NCBI RefSeq assembly: GCF_934202235.1
Contig: NZ_CAKPXS010000018.1
Coordinates: 1-28,576, forward strand
Reading direction: 5' to 3'
From: an uncultured Limosilactobacillus sp.
GTDB taxonomy: Bacteria > Bacillota > Bacilli > Lactobacillales > Lactobacillaceae
DNA length: 28,576 bases
In this document: positions 6,891 through 15,516 of the stretch, piece by piece
Position numbering within the stretch: position 1 is the first letter of the stretch
Layout: each line of letters starts with the position of its first letter
Made by a program: the position numbers and the translations under genes
Notes under the pieces: model-generated
What the model was told of the DNA's origin: nothing
What the model saw: only the letters and a program-made list of their open reading frames with translations
Database searches by the model: none

Positions 6891-8285
6891 ATGAATGAAC
6901 AAACGCATCAACAACACGTTCGCCATCCCAAGTTAGCGATGGTTAGTATGCTGCTGGGTGCTTTTGTTGGGATGCTTAGTGAAACTTCACTGAACATTGC
7001 TTTGCCACAATTGACACGAGCCTTCCATACCAACACCGCAACCATCCAGTGGCTAGTGACTGGTTATATGTTAGTGATTGGGATTGTCCTGCCACTGTCG
7101 AGCATGATTGCCAAGTGGTTTACCACCCGGCAAATTATTATTTTTGCCCTGGTCGACTTTATCGTCGGTGCTGCTATTTCAGCCCTGGCGGCAAACTTTG
7201 CCATTTTGTTGACTGGACGGATGATCCAGGGAATAGCGACGGGGCTGATCTTACCACTGATGTTTGCGGTGGTTATGCAAATCTTTCCTCCACAAAAGAT
7301 TGGGGCGGTCATGGGTGTCTGTGCGCTAGTAATTATGTTTGCCCCGGCGATTGGGCCGACGCTCACTGGGCTGGTCCTCGGCAAATTATCCTGGCGCTGG
7401 ATTTTCTGGCTTTTTATTCCGTTTCTGGTGGTAGCCCTGATGTTTGCTTTGACGTCACTGGAAAATGTGGGTCAGCTGACCCGGCCACACGTGGATGTGT
7501 TGTCGATTGTTGAATCCGCGATTGGCTGCTCAGGTTTAGTGATTGGGGCCAGTTTATCCAGCCGCGCTGGTTGGTTGTCTCTACCCGTCCTTAGTTCGTT
7601 GTTAGTAGGTATTGTCGTTCTGGGCCTGTATATCCACCGGCAATTGAATATCGAAACGCCAATCTTGAACCTTCGCGTCTTTAAGACCTCAGCGTTTGCG
7701 ATTGGTTCAACACTCGTCATGCTCGACTTTGGGATTATCTTATCAGCAATGTACCTGTTGCCAATGTACATTCAAAATGGCCTGTTGCTGCCAGTTGCTT
7801 TAACTGGGGTGATCATGTTACCCGGTGGGGTAATTAACGCCTTAACTTCTGCGGTGGCAGGAAGGATGTACGACAGCATCGGTGCTAAAAAGCCAGCGCG
7901 AATCGGCTTTGCAATTGCCTTGGTTGGTGCGTTAATGTTAGCTTTTACCACTGACCACTCGCCTGTTGCTTACGTCATCGCCGCTCACGTAATCTTAATG
8001 GTCGGCTGCCCACTAGCGATGTCACCATCGCAAACTAGTGCACTAAATTCACTGACGGGGATGCAGTCTGCTGATGGTAGTACGATTTTGAATACGATGC
8101 AGCAAATTGTCGGGGCCTTAGCAACCGCACTTGCCACCAGTTTCCTCGAACTAGGCAGCCGCACAGCTAGTGGTAGTTCGGCAGTACGGTTTACCACTGG
8201 CGTCCATTACGGGCTTTACTTTACGCTGGTGCTGATTATTATTGGTATCATTTTGACCTTTAAAATGGCGGACAAGACTGAATAG
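6891..8285 (+). CDS. MFS drug exporter, DHA2 (EmrB/QacA) family
   Basis: A 464-residue major facilitator protein with about 14 membrane segments, as in the DHA2 drug:proton antiporters (EmrB, QacA, LmrB). Diagnostic features are 'NIALPQL' in the first helix, WLVTGYML in the second, 'GRMIQGIATG' (motif B type) in the fourth and APAIGPTLTGLVLG (motif C, antiporter signature) in the fifth. It would export toxic or lipophilic compounds with proton uptake; the substrate is not predictable. The start is uncertain by two codons: AGGAG (6874-6878) is ideally spaced for a TTG at 6885 and about 12 bases from the ATG at 6891, which I prefer as the commoner codon. No accessory EmrA-like gene is adjacent. 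Confidence 0.87.
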   Translation: MNEQTHQQHVRHPKLAMVSMLLGAFVGMLSETSLNIALPQLTRAFHTNTATIQWLVTGYMLVIGIVLPLSSMIAKWFTTRQIIIFALVDFIVGAAISALAANFAILLTGRMIQGIATGLILPLMFAVVMQIFPPQKIGAVMGVCALVIMFAPAIGPTLTGLVLGKLSWRWIFWLFIPFLVVALMFALTSLENVGQLTRPHVDVLSIVESAIGCSGLVIGASLSSRAGWLSLPVLSSLLVGIVVLGLYIHRQLNIETPILNLRVFKTSAFAIGSTLVMLDFGIILSAMYLLPMYIQNGLLLPVALTGVIMLPGGVINALTSAVAGRMYDSIGAKKPARIGFAIALVGALMLAFTTDHSPVAYVIAAHVILMVGCPLAMSPSQTSALNSLTGMQSADGSTILNTMQQIVGALATALATSFLELGSRTASGSSAVRFTTGVHYGLYFTLVLIIIGIILTFKMADKTE

Positions 8286-8304
8286 GTCTTTCAGTAATTG
8301 CTCC

Positions 8305-8332
8305 TTGACCCGTTAGCCTGAAATCGTATAAT
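8305..8332 (+). promoter_or_regulatory. Promoter of tRNA-Ala
   Basis: TTGACC (8305-8310), a 16-base spacer and a perfect TATAAT (8327-8332). Predicted transcription starts near 8339, about 13 bases before the tRNA. Confidence 0.75.
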
Positions 8333-8351
8333 AGATAACAGGATATGAAAC

Positions 8352-8424
8352 GGGCCATTAGTTCAGCTGGGAGAATGTCTGCTTCGCATGCAGGAGGTCG
8401 CGAGTTCGAATCTCGCATGGTCCA
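8352..8424 (+). tRNA. tRNA-Ala, anticodon CGC
   Basis: The 73 bases fold as a full cloverleaf. The acceptor GGGCCAT pairs with ATGGTCC. The D-stem is GTTC/GAAT, the anticodon stem TCTGC/GCAGG with loop TTCGCAT, and the T-stem GCGAG/CTCGC with loop TTCGAAT. Anticodon CGC at positions 34-36 reads GCG. The G3-U70 wobble pair, the alanine identity element, is present. The 3' CCA is not encoded (bases after the discriminator are TTC) and must be added enzymatically. It is a single-gene transcript with its own promoter and terminator. Confidence 0.95.
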
Positions 8425-8460
8425 TTCTTAATGAAGAAAACTTTAATCATTTCTTCAAAC

Positions 8461-8502
8461 CCACTGAAGCCGTTGTTAGCTCAACGTTTCGGTGGTTTTT
8501 TT
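8461..8502 (+). terminator. Terminator after tRNA-Ala
   Basis: CCACTGAA pairs with TTCGGTGG (one G-T pair) and CGTTG with CAACG around a 6-base loop, followed by seven T residues. Confidence 0.85.
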
Positions 8503-8573
8503 GTCCGTACCTTTAATGTTGGAAGCAAGGAAAGTTGTTTTCGATTACCAGTAAAATAAAGGGAGTATGTTCA

Positions 8574-9467
8574 GTGGAAACGCGGGTTCTCAGGTATTTT
8601 TTAACCGTTGCACAGACCAACAATATTACTAAGGCGGCAGCCATCCTTCACGTTACTCAGCCAACACTGTCACGGCAAATGATGGAGTTGGAAGCAGAAC
8701 TGGGCGTAAAGTTGTTTTTGCGACGTCCGCGGCACCTTGAATTAACTCCAGAAGGAGCTCTCTTCCAGCAGCGAGCGGCTGCCATCCTCCAGCTGTGGGA
8801 GCATTCCAAAGAAGAAGTACAAACTCACGACAAAGGCTTGAGTGGTACCGTCCACGTTGGCTGTGTGGAAAGTTCTGTTTCACCGTTTTTAATGAAGGTC
8901 ATTAATCATTTTTTGGAACAATACCCACAAGTCAAACTGACGATGTTTGACGGGGACGGCGATACCTTACGAGAAAACTTAGACCGGGGGTTGCTCGATG
9001 TCGCAGCGCTAATTGAACCGGTAGAAGCTACCAAGTATAACTACCTGGTTTTACCCGTGAAAGAAGAGTGGGGAGTCATCATGCGTGCTGATGACCCACT
9101 TGCGAATCGCCAGTGGTTGAATCGTCATGATATTTATCAGTTGCCGTTGGTCGTTTCGCGGCGGGGGATTGTCCGCGATGAGATCAGTGATGTTCTCAGG
9201 CTAGACCAGGCAAAACTCCATATTCGAATGACGATTAATTTACCAGGAAATGCGATGCAGTTGATTAAGGGTGGTAATTACTATGCACTAGCAATTAAGG
9301 GTGTTTATGATAATGCCCATGATGCTGATCTCGCCTTTGTTCCTATTCGTCCACGGAAAAGCACAGGACACGTAATGGTTTGGCAAAAGAACCGACAGCT
9401 GACGGACACCACGACGGCCTTCATCCAGAAGGTGGCAGCAGCAATTAACCAGCACTCAGCAAAATAA
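8574..9467 (+). CDS. LysR family transcriptional regulator
   Basis: A 297-residue LysR-type regulator. METRVLRYFLTVAQTNNITKAA opens the helix-turn-helix, with HVTQPTLSRQM as the recognition helix. A dimerisation linker follows, then an effector domain starting 'GTVHVGCVESS' with 'FLEQYPQVKLTMFDGD' as its first unit. The GTG at 8574 is chosen because GGGAG (8561-8565) lies eight bases upstream and the family begins at this point; an upstream TTG at 8535 would add 13 non-conserved residues. No divergent partner gene is visible: a tRNA precedes it on the same strand and a convergent gene follows, so the target is unclear. Confidence 0.87.
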   Translation: METRVLRYFLTVAQTNNITKAAAILHVTQPTLSRQMMELEAELGVKLFLRRPRHLELTPEGALFQQRAAAILQLWEHSKEEVQTHDKGLSGTVHVGCVESSVSPFLMKVINHFLEQYPQVKLTMFDGDGDTLRENLDRGLLDVAALIEPVEATKYNYLVLPVKEEWGVIMRADDPLANRQWLNRHDIYQLPLVVSRRGIVRDEISDVLRLDQAKLHIRMTINLPGNAMQLIKGGNYYALAIKGVYDNAHDADLAFVPIRPRKSTGHVMVWQKNRQLTDTTTAFIQKVAAAINQHSAK

Positions 9468-9469
9468 CA

Positions 9470-9550
9470 AAAACTCCTGGGATCATTGGTTACCCTGTCG
9501 TAGTTAGAAACTAACCTCGTGACGATGGGAACCTGATACCAGGAGTTTTT
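9470..9550. terminator. Long nested hairpin, probable bidirectional terminator
   Basis: The outer stem AAAACTCCTGG pairs perfectly with CCAGGAGTTTT (9470-9480 and 9539-9549). Inside are further paired blocks: ATCA/TGAT, GGTT/AACC, CCC/GGG, GTCG/CGAT and GTTAG/CTAAC with an AAA loop. The whole is nearly an 80-base stem-loop between convergent genes, with T-rich ends on both strands. Confidence 0.7.
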
Positions 9551-9568
9551 CATTTATTGTTCAATTGA

Positions 9569-10939
9569 CTAATTATTTTGCTGTGAATCGTCCGTTGTTT
9601 GTTTTTCCTTGCTGGTCGGGTGTTTATCACCAATGTGAACCACGTGGAAGTTATCAACAAAGGCGTTTTCAAAATCAAGCGGAGTAAAGCTAAAGCCATC
9701 GACCCGAATTGGCCGACCAACTGCTAGTTCATACTTCTCCTCAAGGAAAAAGCCAGTGATCGTCGTGGCATCAGATTGGTCAAACTGGTCAATCTTGACG
9801 TTGAAGTAGCGTTCAAAGTCGTCGAGGTTCATCTTACCGGAGACAGTGTATCCCTGGTTTCCTTTTTCATCGACTTTTTCTTTTTCAATCATGTCGTCGC
9901 TATCGTGGTCAATTTCTTCGTGAACCGTCCCAAATAGTTCTTCATAAATATCCTTGTCAGTTACGATCCCTGAAGTACCACCGTATTCGTCCTGGACAAC
10001 AACGATTGGAACGTGTTCCTTGACCATTAGCTTCATCACGTCAGTTAGTGATTGGCTTTCATAGACCATTGGCACCTGACGCATAATCTCAGTGACACGC
10101 ATCTTGCCATCATCGTTACGGAGGGCGTTCATGATGTCGTAGTTAAAGACATACCCTAAGATATGGTCCTTATCGTTATTCCTAACGACCGGGTAGCGGG
10201 TAAACTTGCGCTTGAAGTACAGCTTGGATGCTTCGGCAATCGTGGCCTTACTATCGATGACTGATAACTGAGTCCGATCAACCATTACCTCAGACGCAAC
10301 CTTGTCGTTCATTTCAAAGGCTCGCTCCATAAAGACAACGTCTTCCTTATCCAGCTCACCGGCCTTTTCGGATTCTTGGGACAGCGAAATAATTTCACTT
10401 TGGGAGTAGATGTCTTCGTCAGGGTGAGGGTTAAAGCCAAGCAACTTTGTAAAGGCTGCGGCAGTCACGTTAAAGATCCACACCAGTGGGAAGAAGATGA
10501 TATGGAAGAAGTGCACTGGCCGGACAATCGCTAGCAGGATCCGCACAGGTTGGTCGATCGCCATGTTCTTCGGCACCAGATCAGTAAAGACGGCGTGCAG
10601 GAAAGTGAAGATGAGGATCCCGATAATCGAGGAGAACTCCGCTGCCAGGTTATGGGGCAGGATGTGGAGTTTCATCAGCATTCCGACGGCGTAGTCTTCA
10701 CCAATCCACCCTAGGATCAGGGAAGTAATGGTAACACCAACCTGGGCGGTAGAAAGGTACTCTGACAAGTGAGCGAGCATGTACTCCGCTCGCTTAACCG
10801 CGCGAGTTTGCTTGCGTGTCTTCAGTTCACTTGGCCGCGTCTTCACTAGTGAATATTCAAGCAGCGTGAAGAGGGCCGCCAGCAACAAAATAAAAACAAT
10901 AACTAGTAATACAACTGGACTAGTTGGACTAATACCCAT
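9569..10939 (-). CDS. CorC/HlyC (CNNM-type) membrane protein with CBS pair
   Basis: A 456-residue protein with three parts. An N-terminal DUF21/CNNM transmembrane domain spans about residues 1-195 with about four segments. A CBS-domain pair follows (about 215-335; MVDRTQLSVID and PIVVVQDEYGGTSGIVTDKD). A C-terminal CorC_HlyC transporter-associated domain is at about 350-440 (YTVSGKMNLDDFERYF). Relatives are implicated in magnesium or cobalt efflux or homeostasis; the 'hemolysin' name is historical. The EYGGTSGIVT signature is strong. The last 20 or so residues are polar and disordered. The ATG at 10939 has AAAGGA about 11 bases upstream. It is divergent from kup across a 194-base gap, which groups two ion-transport genes without showing co-regulation. 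Confidence 0.9.
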   Translation of the reverse strand: MGISPTSPVVLLVIVFILLLAALFTLLEYSLVKTRPSELKTRKQTRAVKRAEYMLAHLSEYLSTAQVGVTITSLILGWIGEDYAVGMLMKLHILPHNLAAEFSSIIGILIFTFLHAVFTDLVPKNMAIDQPVRILLAIVRPVHFFHIIFFPLVWIFNVTAAAFTKLLGFNPHPDEDIYSQSEIISLSQESEKAGELDKEDVVFMERAFEMNDKVASEVMVDRTQLSVIDSKATIAEASKLYFKRKFTRYPVVRNNDKDHILGYVFNYDIMNALRNDDGKMRVTEIMRQVPMVYESQSLTDVMKLMVKEHVPIVVVQDEYGGTSGIVTDKDIYEELFGTVHEEIDHDSDDMIEKEKVDEKGNQGYTVSGKMNLDDFERYFNVKIDQFDQSDATTITGFFLEEKYELAVGRPIRVDGFSFTPLDFENAFVDNFHVVHIGDKHPTSKEKQTTDDSQQNN

Positions 10940-11049
10940 GCTTAGATAGGTCCTTTCTCAGTATTTTCTTACTCCTTATTATACCAGTTTCGGCCGGAGA
11001 CGCCTATTTCAAACGTCATGCTAAACAAATTAATGAGTATTGTGCCAGC

Positions 11050-11082
11050 TGGACTATTTAAACGCGGAGAACTAAAATAGTC
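11050..11082 (+). promoter_or_regulatory. Putative kup promoter overlapped by 8-bp dyad
   Basis: TGGACT (11050-11055), a 17-base spacer and TAAAAT (11073-11078) form a possible promoter. A perfect inverted repeat, GACTATTT (11052-11059) and AAATAGTC (11075-11082), spans both elements with a 15-base centre, as expected of an operator or a leader hairpin. Confidence 0.4.
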
Positions 11083-11133
11083 GTTATTAACAAGAACTAT
11101 CAATTTCCTAAAAAGATGAAAGGAGACTGAGTG

Positions 11134-13143
11134 ATGCAGAAAGGTCATAACAAGTTACTGGCCAATGCTCTGATCGCTTTAGGAGTTGTCTACGGAGACA
11201 TCGGGACGTCACCGCTTTATACCATGAACGCGTTGATTAACGATGTTGGCGGGACACAGCACCTGACCGAAAGATACATTATTGGTTGCTTGTCACTAGT
11301 TTTTTGGACATTAATGCTAATGACAACGATTAAATACGTATTGATCGCGATGCGCGCTAATAACAAGGGTGAAGGAGGAATCTTTGCTCTTTACGCACTA
11401 GTCAGAAAGTACGCGAAGTGGCTCATCATCCCCGCACTAATTGGTGGTGCCGCACTCTTAGCTGACGGAACTTTAACGCCGGCAGTAACGGTGACTACCG
11501 CGATTGAAGGACTCAAGGGCGTTAATTTTGGTTCCCATGGAGTGCTCGTTCATGACCAGGGCGAGGTCATTATTATTACGCTGATTATCTTATTAGCACT
11601 ATTTTGTATTCAACGTTTTGGTACTAGTTTTATTGGTGGGGCGTTTGGTCCCATCATGGTCGTCTGGTTTGGTTTTTTAGCGGTCTTTGGGCTCAAAAAC
11701 ATTAGCGCCGACCCGTTTGTCTTACGGGCGCTTCTGCCGCACTATGGGTTGGAAGTGCTTTTTGATCCGCATAACCGGGTGGGGATCTTCATCCTGGGGA
11801 GTGTGTTCCTAGCCACGACAGGTGCTGAGGCCTTGTATTCCGATATGGGACACGTTGGCCGGAAAGCCATTTATGTCACCTGGCCAGTAGTGTTTATTTC
11901 TTTGACATTAAACTACTTTGGTCAGGGGGCCTTCCTGATTAGTCGATTGTCTAACTTGGGCGCGCATGGCTCAGGGTATAACCCGTTTTATCAAATGCTA
12001 CCGACGGAAGTCTACCTCTTCGGGGTGGTCATTGCGACCCTCGCAGCTATTATTGCTTCCCAGGCGCTGATTACCGGGTCTTTCACCTTAGTTGAAGAAG
12101 CAGTGGGGCTGAAGCTATTACCACGGATGCCAGTGGAGCACCCGTCGATGGCCCGCAGCCAGATCTACATTTCGCCGATCAACTGGCTACTTTGTCTGAT
12201 TACTTGCTCCATTTTGCTCTTCTTCCGGACTTCAGCTCACATGGAAGCCGCTTACGGACTGGCCATTACCATTACGATGCTCATGACCTCCGTCTTGCTG
12301 CACCAATACTTATTGGTCAACTCGAACCGTTTCTTTGCGACGATCTACATCGTTTTGTACGCAACGATTGAAACCATCTTCTTGATTTCCAGTTTGACTA
12401 AGTTCATCCATGGTGGTTATGTCACCTTACTACTGACGTTCATGATCTTAATGGCGATGGTTAGCTGGCACTACGGCAACAAGCTGCGGGGTAGTTTATA
12501 TGGGGAGAGTGAGTACCTTTGCCTCAATGATTACAAGCAGATGCTCCAAGACCTTTCGAGCAACGAGGACATCCCGTTGTACGTTTCTAACTTGGTTATG
12601 ATGGCGCGGATTAACGAGAACCGGATGGTCAAGCGCGAAACGCTCTATTCAATTCTTGATAAGAACCTCAAGCGGGCAAAGGTTTACTGGTTTGTAACTG
12701 TTAATACGACTGATGAACCCTATACTAGCTATTACACCGTTGACATGATGGGAACGCGGAACATTGTCAATCTGCAGCTCTATTTAGGGTTTAAGATGGG
12801 TAACAGTGTCAACATGTACCTGCGTCAGGTTGTTTCTGACCTCATGTCACAGGGAGTCATTGACAAGCAACCACAAGAATATACCACTCAGCCTGGTCGG
12901 CAGGTCGGCGACTTCCGCTTTGTCTTCATCCGCGAACTGCTTGATAAAAACACTGCCATTTCTGGTTGGCGGCGGGTATTAATCCAGGTACGGATTTGGT
13001 TGCAAAACCATACGATGTCACCGGTTCAATACTATGGGCTTGGCTTTAGTGATACCGTTGTTGAAACCGTCCCGTTGTTCTTGAAGCGGCGGCGGGCTAA
13101 GAAACTGCGTCAAAACATAATTGCCAATAAACGGCAGCGGTAA
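11134..13143 (+). CDS. kup: Kup-family potassium uptake protein
   Basis: A 669-residue KUP/HAK/KT transporter that imports K+ with protons. GVVYGDIGTSPLYT near the N-terminus is the family signature. NNKGEGGIFALYALV and GGAALLADGTLTPAVTVTTA mark the next conserved helices. About 12 membrane segments occupy residues 1-430, followed by a cytoplasmic C-terminal domain of about 230 residues. AGGAG (11121-11125) lies eight bases before the ATG at 11134; an adjacent GTG at 11131 adds one residue. In Lactococcus lactis the Kup proteins are inhibited by cyclic di-AMP, so post-translational control is plausible here. No ydaO-type riboswitch is visible upstream. The nitroreductase follows 25 bases downstream and may be co-transcribed. 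Confidence 0.95.
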   Translation: MQKGHNKLLANALIALGVVYGDIGTSPLYTMNALINDVGGTQHLTERYIIGCLSLVFWTLMLMTTIKYVLIAMRANNKGEGGIFALYALVRKYAKWLIIPALIGGAALLADGTLTPAVTVTTAIEGLKGVNFGSHGVLVHDQGEVIIITLIILLALFCIQRFGTSFIGGAFGPIMVVWFGFLAVFGLKNISADPFVLRALLPHYGLEVLFDPHNRVGIFILGSVFLATTGAEALYSDMGHVGRKAIYVTWPVVFISLTLNYFGQGAFLISRLSNLGAHGSGYNPFYQMLPTEVYLFGVVIATLAAIIASQALITGSFTLVEEAVGLKLLPRMPVEHPSMARSQIYISPINWLLCLITCSILLFFRTSAHMEAAYGLAITITMLMTSVLLHQYLLVNSNRFFATIYIVLYATIETIFLISSLTKFIHGGYVTLLLTFMILMAMVSWHYGNKLRGSLYGESEYLCLNDYKQMLQDLSSNEDIPLYVSNLVMMARINENRMVKRETLYSILDKNLKRAKVYWFVTVNTTDEPYTSYYTVDMMGTRNIVNLQLYLGFKMGNSVNMYLRQVVSDLMSQGVIDKQPQEYTTQPGRQVGDFRFVFIRELLDKNTAISGWRRVLIQVRIWLQNHTMSPVQYYGLGFSDTVVETVPLFLKRRRAKKLRQNIIANKRQR

Positions 13144-13168
13144 TTATACCGACAAGAAAGGAGTTTTA

Positions 13169-13657
13169 ATGATGTTAGCAGCAATCAAGAATCGTCGTGC
13201 GGTACGCCAATATCAGTCAACACCAGTGAGTGAAGAAAAAATTCAATCATTGGTGGCGGCTTTTCAGGCGGCACCGTGTGCAATGCACCAAACAGCAGAT
13301 ATGCAGGGGGTTGTTGTAACAACTAAGGAGTTGCGACAGCATATTGAGGAAGCAACGAATAACTCTTGCTACGGTGCACCACTTCTTTTTATCCTGGTAA
13401 CAAAGAAGGGTAGCAAGTTTGGTGAACGTGACGCGTCGGTTGCTGCCGAAAACATCATGCTACAAGCGACGGAGTTAGGACTCGGCTCTGTTTATATCAT
13501 GAGTGGCGCCCTGGCTTTAAATCGTCAGGACGGCCTGTTGGCTGACCTCGGAGTTGCCGATGGTTATGAAGTGAGTGCCATTGTGCCGGTCGGCCATGCG
13601 GCTGATCAGCCAGTGAAAGAGGACCGTTCGCATCGTTACCACTTGGTGCGGAAGTAA
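13169..13657 (+). CDS. Small nitroreductase-family protein
   Basis: A 162-residue FMN-dependent nitroreductase-like protein. KNRRAVRQYQSTPVSEEKIQ is the standard N-terminal FMN phosphate-binding region. SVAAENIMLQATELGLGSVYI is the conserved central helix. A short C-terminal domain ends in the 'VPVGHA' turn. It would reduce quinones, nitro compounds or similar substrates with NAD(P)H; the physiological substrate is unknown. It is shorter than typical family members (about 200), like other compact lactobacillar versions. Tandem ATG codons (13169, 13172) follow AAGGAG; the longer TTG start at 13121 lies inside kup and is rejected. The gene ends at a strong bidirectional terminator. Confidence 0.85.
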   Translation: MMLAAIKNRRAVRQYQSTPVSEEKIQSLVAAFQAAPCAMHQTADMQGVVVTTKELRQHIEEATNNSCYGAPLLFILVTKKGSKFGERDASVAAENIMLQATELGLGSVYIMSGALALNRQDGLLADLGVADGYEVSAIVPVGHAADQPVKEDRSHRYHLVRK

Positions 13658-13676
13658 ATAGCCGCTAACGTGAATG

Positions 13677-13712
13677 AAAAAGGTTCCGTGTTGTTGAGCA
13701 CGGAACCTTTTT
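13677..13712. terminator. Bidirectional terminator
   Basis: A perfect 14-bp stem, AAAAAGGTTCCGTG with CACGGAACCTTTTT, with an 8-base loop. It has T-runs on both strands and separates the nitroreductase from the convergent ABC1-kinase gene. Confidence 0.93.
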
Positions 13713-13717
13713 GCGAT

Positions 13718-15442
13718 TTATTTTCGGTGCCGCCATCGCTCAACGACGGTACTGATGAGTAAAATAATGATCACAAGGATGGCAACCAGGTAACCGACCA
13801 TGCCAATATGGTTAATTGATGAGTGGTCGTTACTGCCTTTTACCAGAATAGAAGACCCCAGAATGACAGACGCCAAGATAATCACGACCATTAAACGGTC
13901 AACAATTTTCTCCAGGTATTTGAGGACCTTGCGTTCGTTTTGATAACGAAAGTTAACCTGTACTTGGCCGTTGCTGAGCGCTTGCAAAAAGCGATTGGCC
14001 CTGATTGGTAGCTGGCTAGTGGATTGGACGCCCCTGATCAGGGTGAGCAACTGTTCGTCGACTAGGTTACGAAAGTTGAATTTCTGCAAAAAGTATTTCT
14101 TAGCAAACGGGCGGGCAACTTCCATCATTGACAAGTCTGGGTCTAGCTTGGCAACAGTATTCTCTAGCATCCCGAATGCCTTAACTAAGAGAGTAACTTC
14201 CGATTTCACTTGCAGGTGGTTATCTTCACAGAGGTGAATGATGTGAAAGAGAAGGTCGGCGAAATCAATGTCACCAAGTCCTTCGTTAAAATAAGGTTGA
14301 ATAAATTCCCCTAGTTGGCGGTAAAAACGGGGTTCATCAACGGGTCCTACCCGGTTGCAGACTGCCAGGATAGCTTCACCAATTGCCTGGTCATCCTTAG
14401 AATTTAGTGCCAACACAATCTGAGCAATGCCGTTTGCCAGTTTGGGGGTTAGACGCCCCATCATGCCAAAGTCAAGGTAGACAATTCGAAACGGCGGAAG
14501 CGCCGTTTGGGTCTGGGCAGCGACGGTGGTTCCCATGATTTCTGTGGACCACTGGTGATTAGTTTTGAAGGTGGACTGGTCTTTGGCTTTCAACCGGTAG
14601 AACAAGAGATTACCAGGGTGGGGATCGGCGTGGAAGTAGTGATCATCAAAAACCTGCTTGATGAAATTGCGAACTAGTTCTTGTGCTAAATAATGACGTT
14701 CTTGCATTTGAGTTTGTCGCTGTTGTTTGTCTTGAGCGAGCGGCTGACTGAGATAGTGTTTAATACTTTTACCAGCCATTGCTTGGTTGACAAGAACCCC
14801 CTGACCGCTATATTGCGGGTAGACCTTAGGGACACGGATGATGCCGTCATTATTGTTTAACCGGTAAAATTCTTCTCCGTTGTCCGCTTCGATTTTGGTA
14901 TCAATTTCGTTTAGCAGCGAGTTCCGCAGCTCCTGATAAGCGCGGTCAATGTTAATTGCCGACTTCCCCGTCGGAACGACCGCTAAGAGGTGGAGGGCCT
15001 TGTCAAACAGCGACAAGTCGGTCCGGACGAGTTCCGAGACGTTGTGGTGCTGAACCTTGACAACAACTTCCGTTCCGTCAGTCAAGCGGGCGTGGTAGGT
15101 TTGTCCAATGGACGCAGAAGCAAATGGGTGTTCATCAAAGGACGAAAAAGCCTGTTCAATTGGCTGTTGAATAGCGGTTTCCACTGTCTTTTTGGCAACG
15201 ATAAACGGCTCAGGTGGGACATTATCCTGCAATTTTTGCAGTTCTTTGATATAAGCAGGAGAGACTAGGTCTGGGCGGGTGGATAGCAACTGACCAGCCT
15301 TGATAAAGGTAGGGCCTAATTTCTCTAAGGCTTCGCGAACCGCCTGGGGATTTGTCTGGTGGTAAAAGTTAGTAACTAATTTATATTGGCGGATGATGGT
15401 CAGAATTTCCCTCAGGCGCCCTTGGGTTGAATTTGCTGGCAT
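13718..15442 (-). CDS. ABC1/UbiB (AarF) atypical protein-kinase-like protein
   Basis: A 574-residue protein of the ABC1/ADCK/UbiB family. The family's KxGQ motif is at 48-51 (KAGQ, in LGPTFIKAGQLLSTRPD). The alanine-rich loop is PFASASIGQTYHA, followed by the ATP-site Lys in VVVKVQ. HADPHPGNLLF is the catalytic loop and DFGMMGRL the metal-binding DFG. Two C-terminal membrane helices (about residues 516-537 and 545-567) anchor it. In ubiquinone-making bacteria UbiB supports quinone synthesis. Lactobacilli lack ubiquinone, so the role is unknown and may concern lipids or menaquinone handling. The ATG at 15442 has GGAGGTGG directly upstream. It is followed by its own terminator. All core motifs are intact. 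Confidence 0.9.
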   Translation of the reverse strand: MPANSTQGRLREILTIIRQYKLVTNFYHQTNPQAVREALEKLGPTFIKAGQLLSTRPDLVSPAYIKELQKLQDNVPPEPFIVAKKTVETAIQQPIEQAFSSFDEHPFASASIGQTYHARLTDGTEVVVKVQHHNVSELVRTDLSLFDKALHLLAVVPTGKSAINIDRAYQELRNSLLNEIDTKIEADNGEEFYRLNNNDGIIRVPKVYPQYSGQGVLVNQAMAGKSIKHYLSQPLAQDKQQRQTQMQERHYLAQELVRNFIKQVFDDHYFHADPHPGNLLFYRLKAKDQSTFKTNHQWSTEIMGTTVAAQTQTALPPFRIVYLDFGMMGRLTPKLANGIAQIVLALNSKDDQAIGEAILAVCNRVGPVDEPRFYRQLGEFIQPYFNEGLGDIDFADLLFHIIHLCEDNHLQVKSEVTLLVKAFGMLENTVAKLDPDLSMMEVARPFAKKYFLQKFNFRNLVDEQLLTLIRGVQSTSQLPIRANRFLQALSNGQVQVNFRYQNERKVLKYLEKIVDRLMVVIILASVILGSSILVKGSNDHSSINHIGMVGYLVAILVIIILLISTVVERWRHRK

Positions 15443-15484
15443 AATGCCACCTCCGAATAGAAATCTAACCTTATTTTAACATTG

Positions 15485-15510
15485 AAAAAAGCTGGCCACC
15501 TTGACCAGCT
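15485..15510 (-). terminator. Terminator of the TVP38-VOC-GNAT operon
   Basis: On the minus strand AGCTGG and CCAGCT close a 9-base loop, followed by six T residues. It lies just after the GNAT stop codon (15517). Confidence 0.75.
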
Positions 15511-15516
15511 CATCAT

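Noticed and set aside
10940..11133. ydaO-type cyclic di-AMP riboswitch before kup
   Set aside because: The 190-base gap shows only a simple dyad and promoter-like boxes; no conserved riboswitch core or terminator was found.
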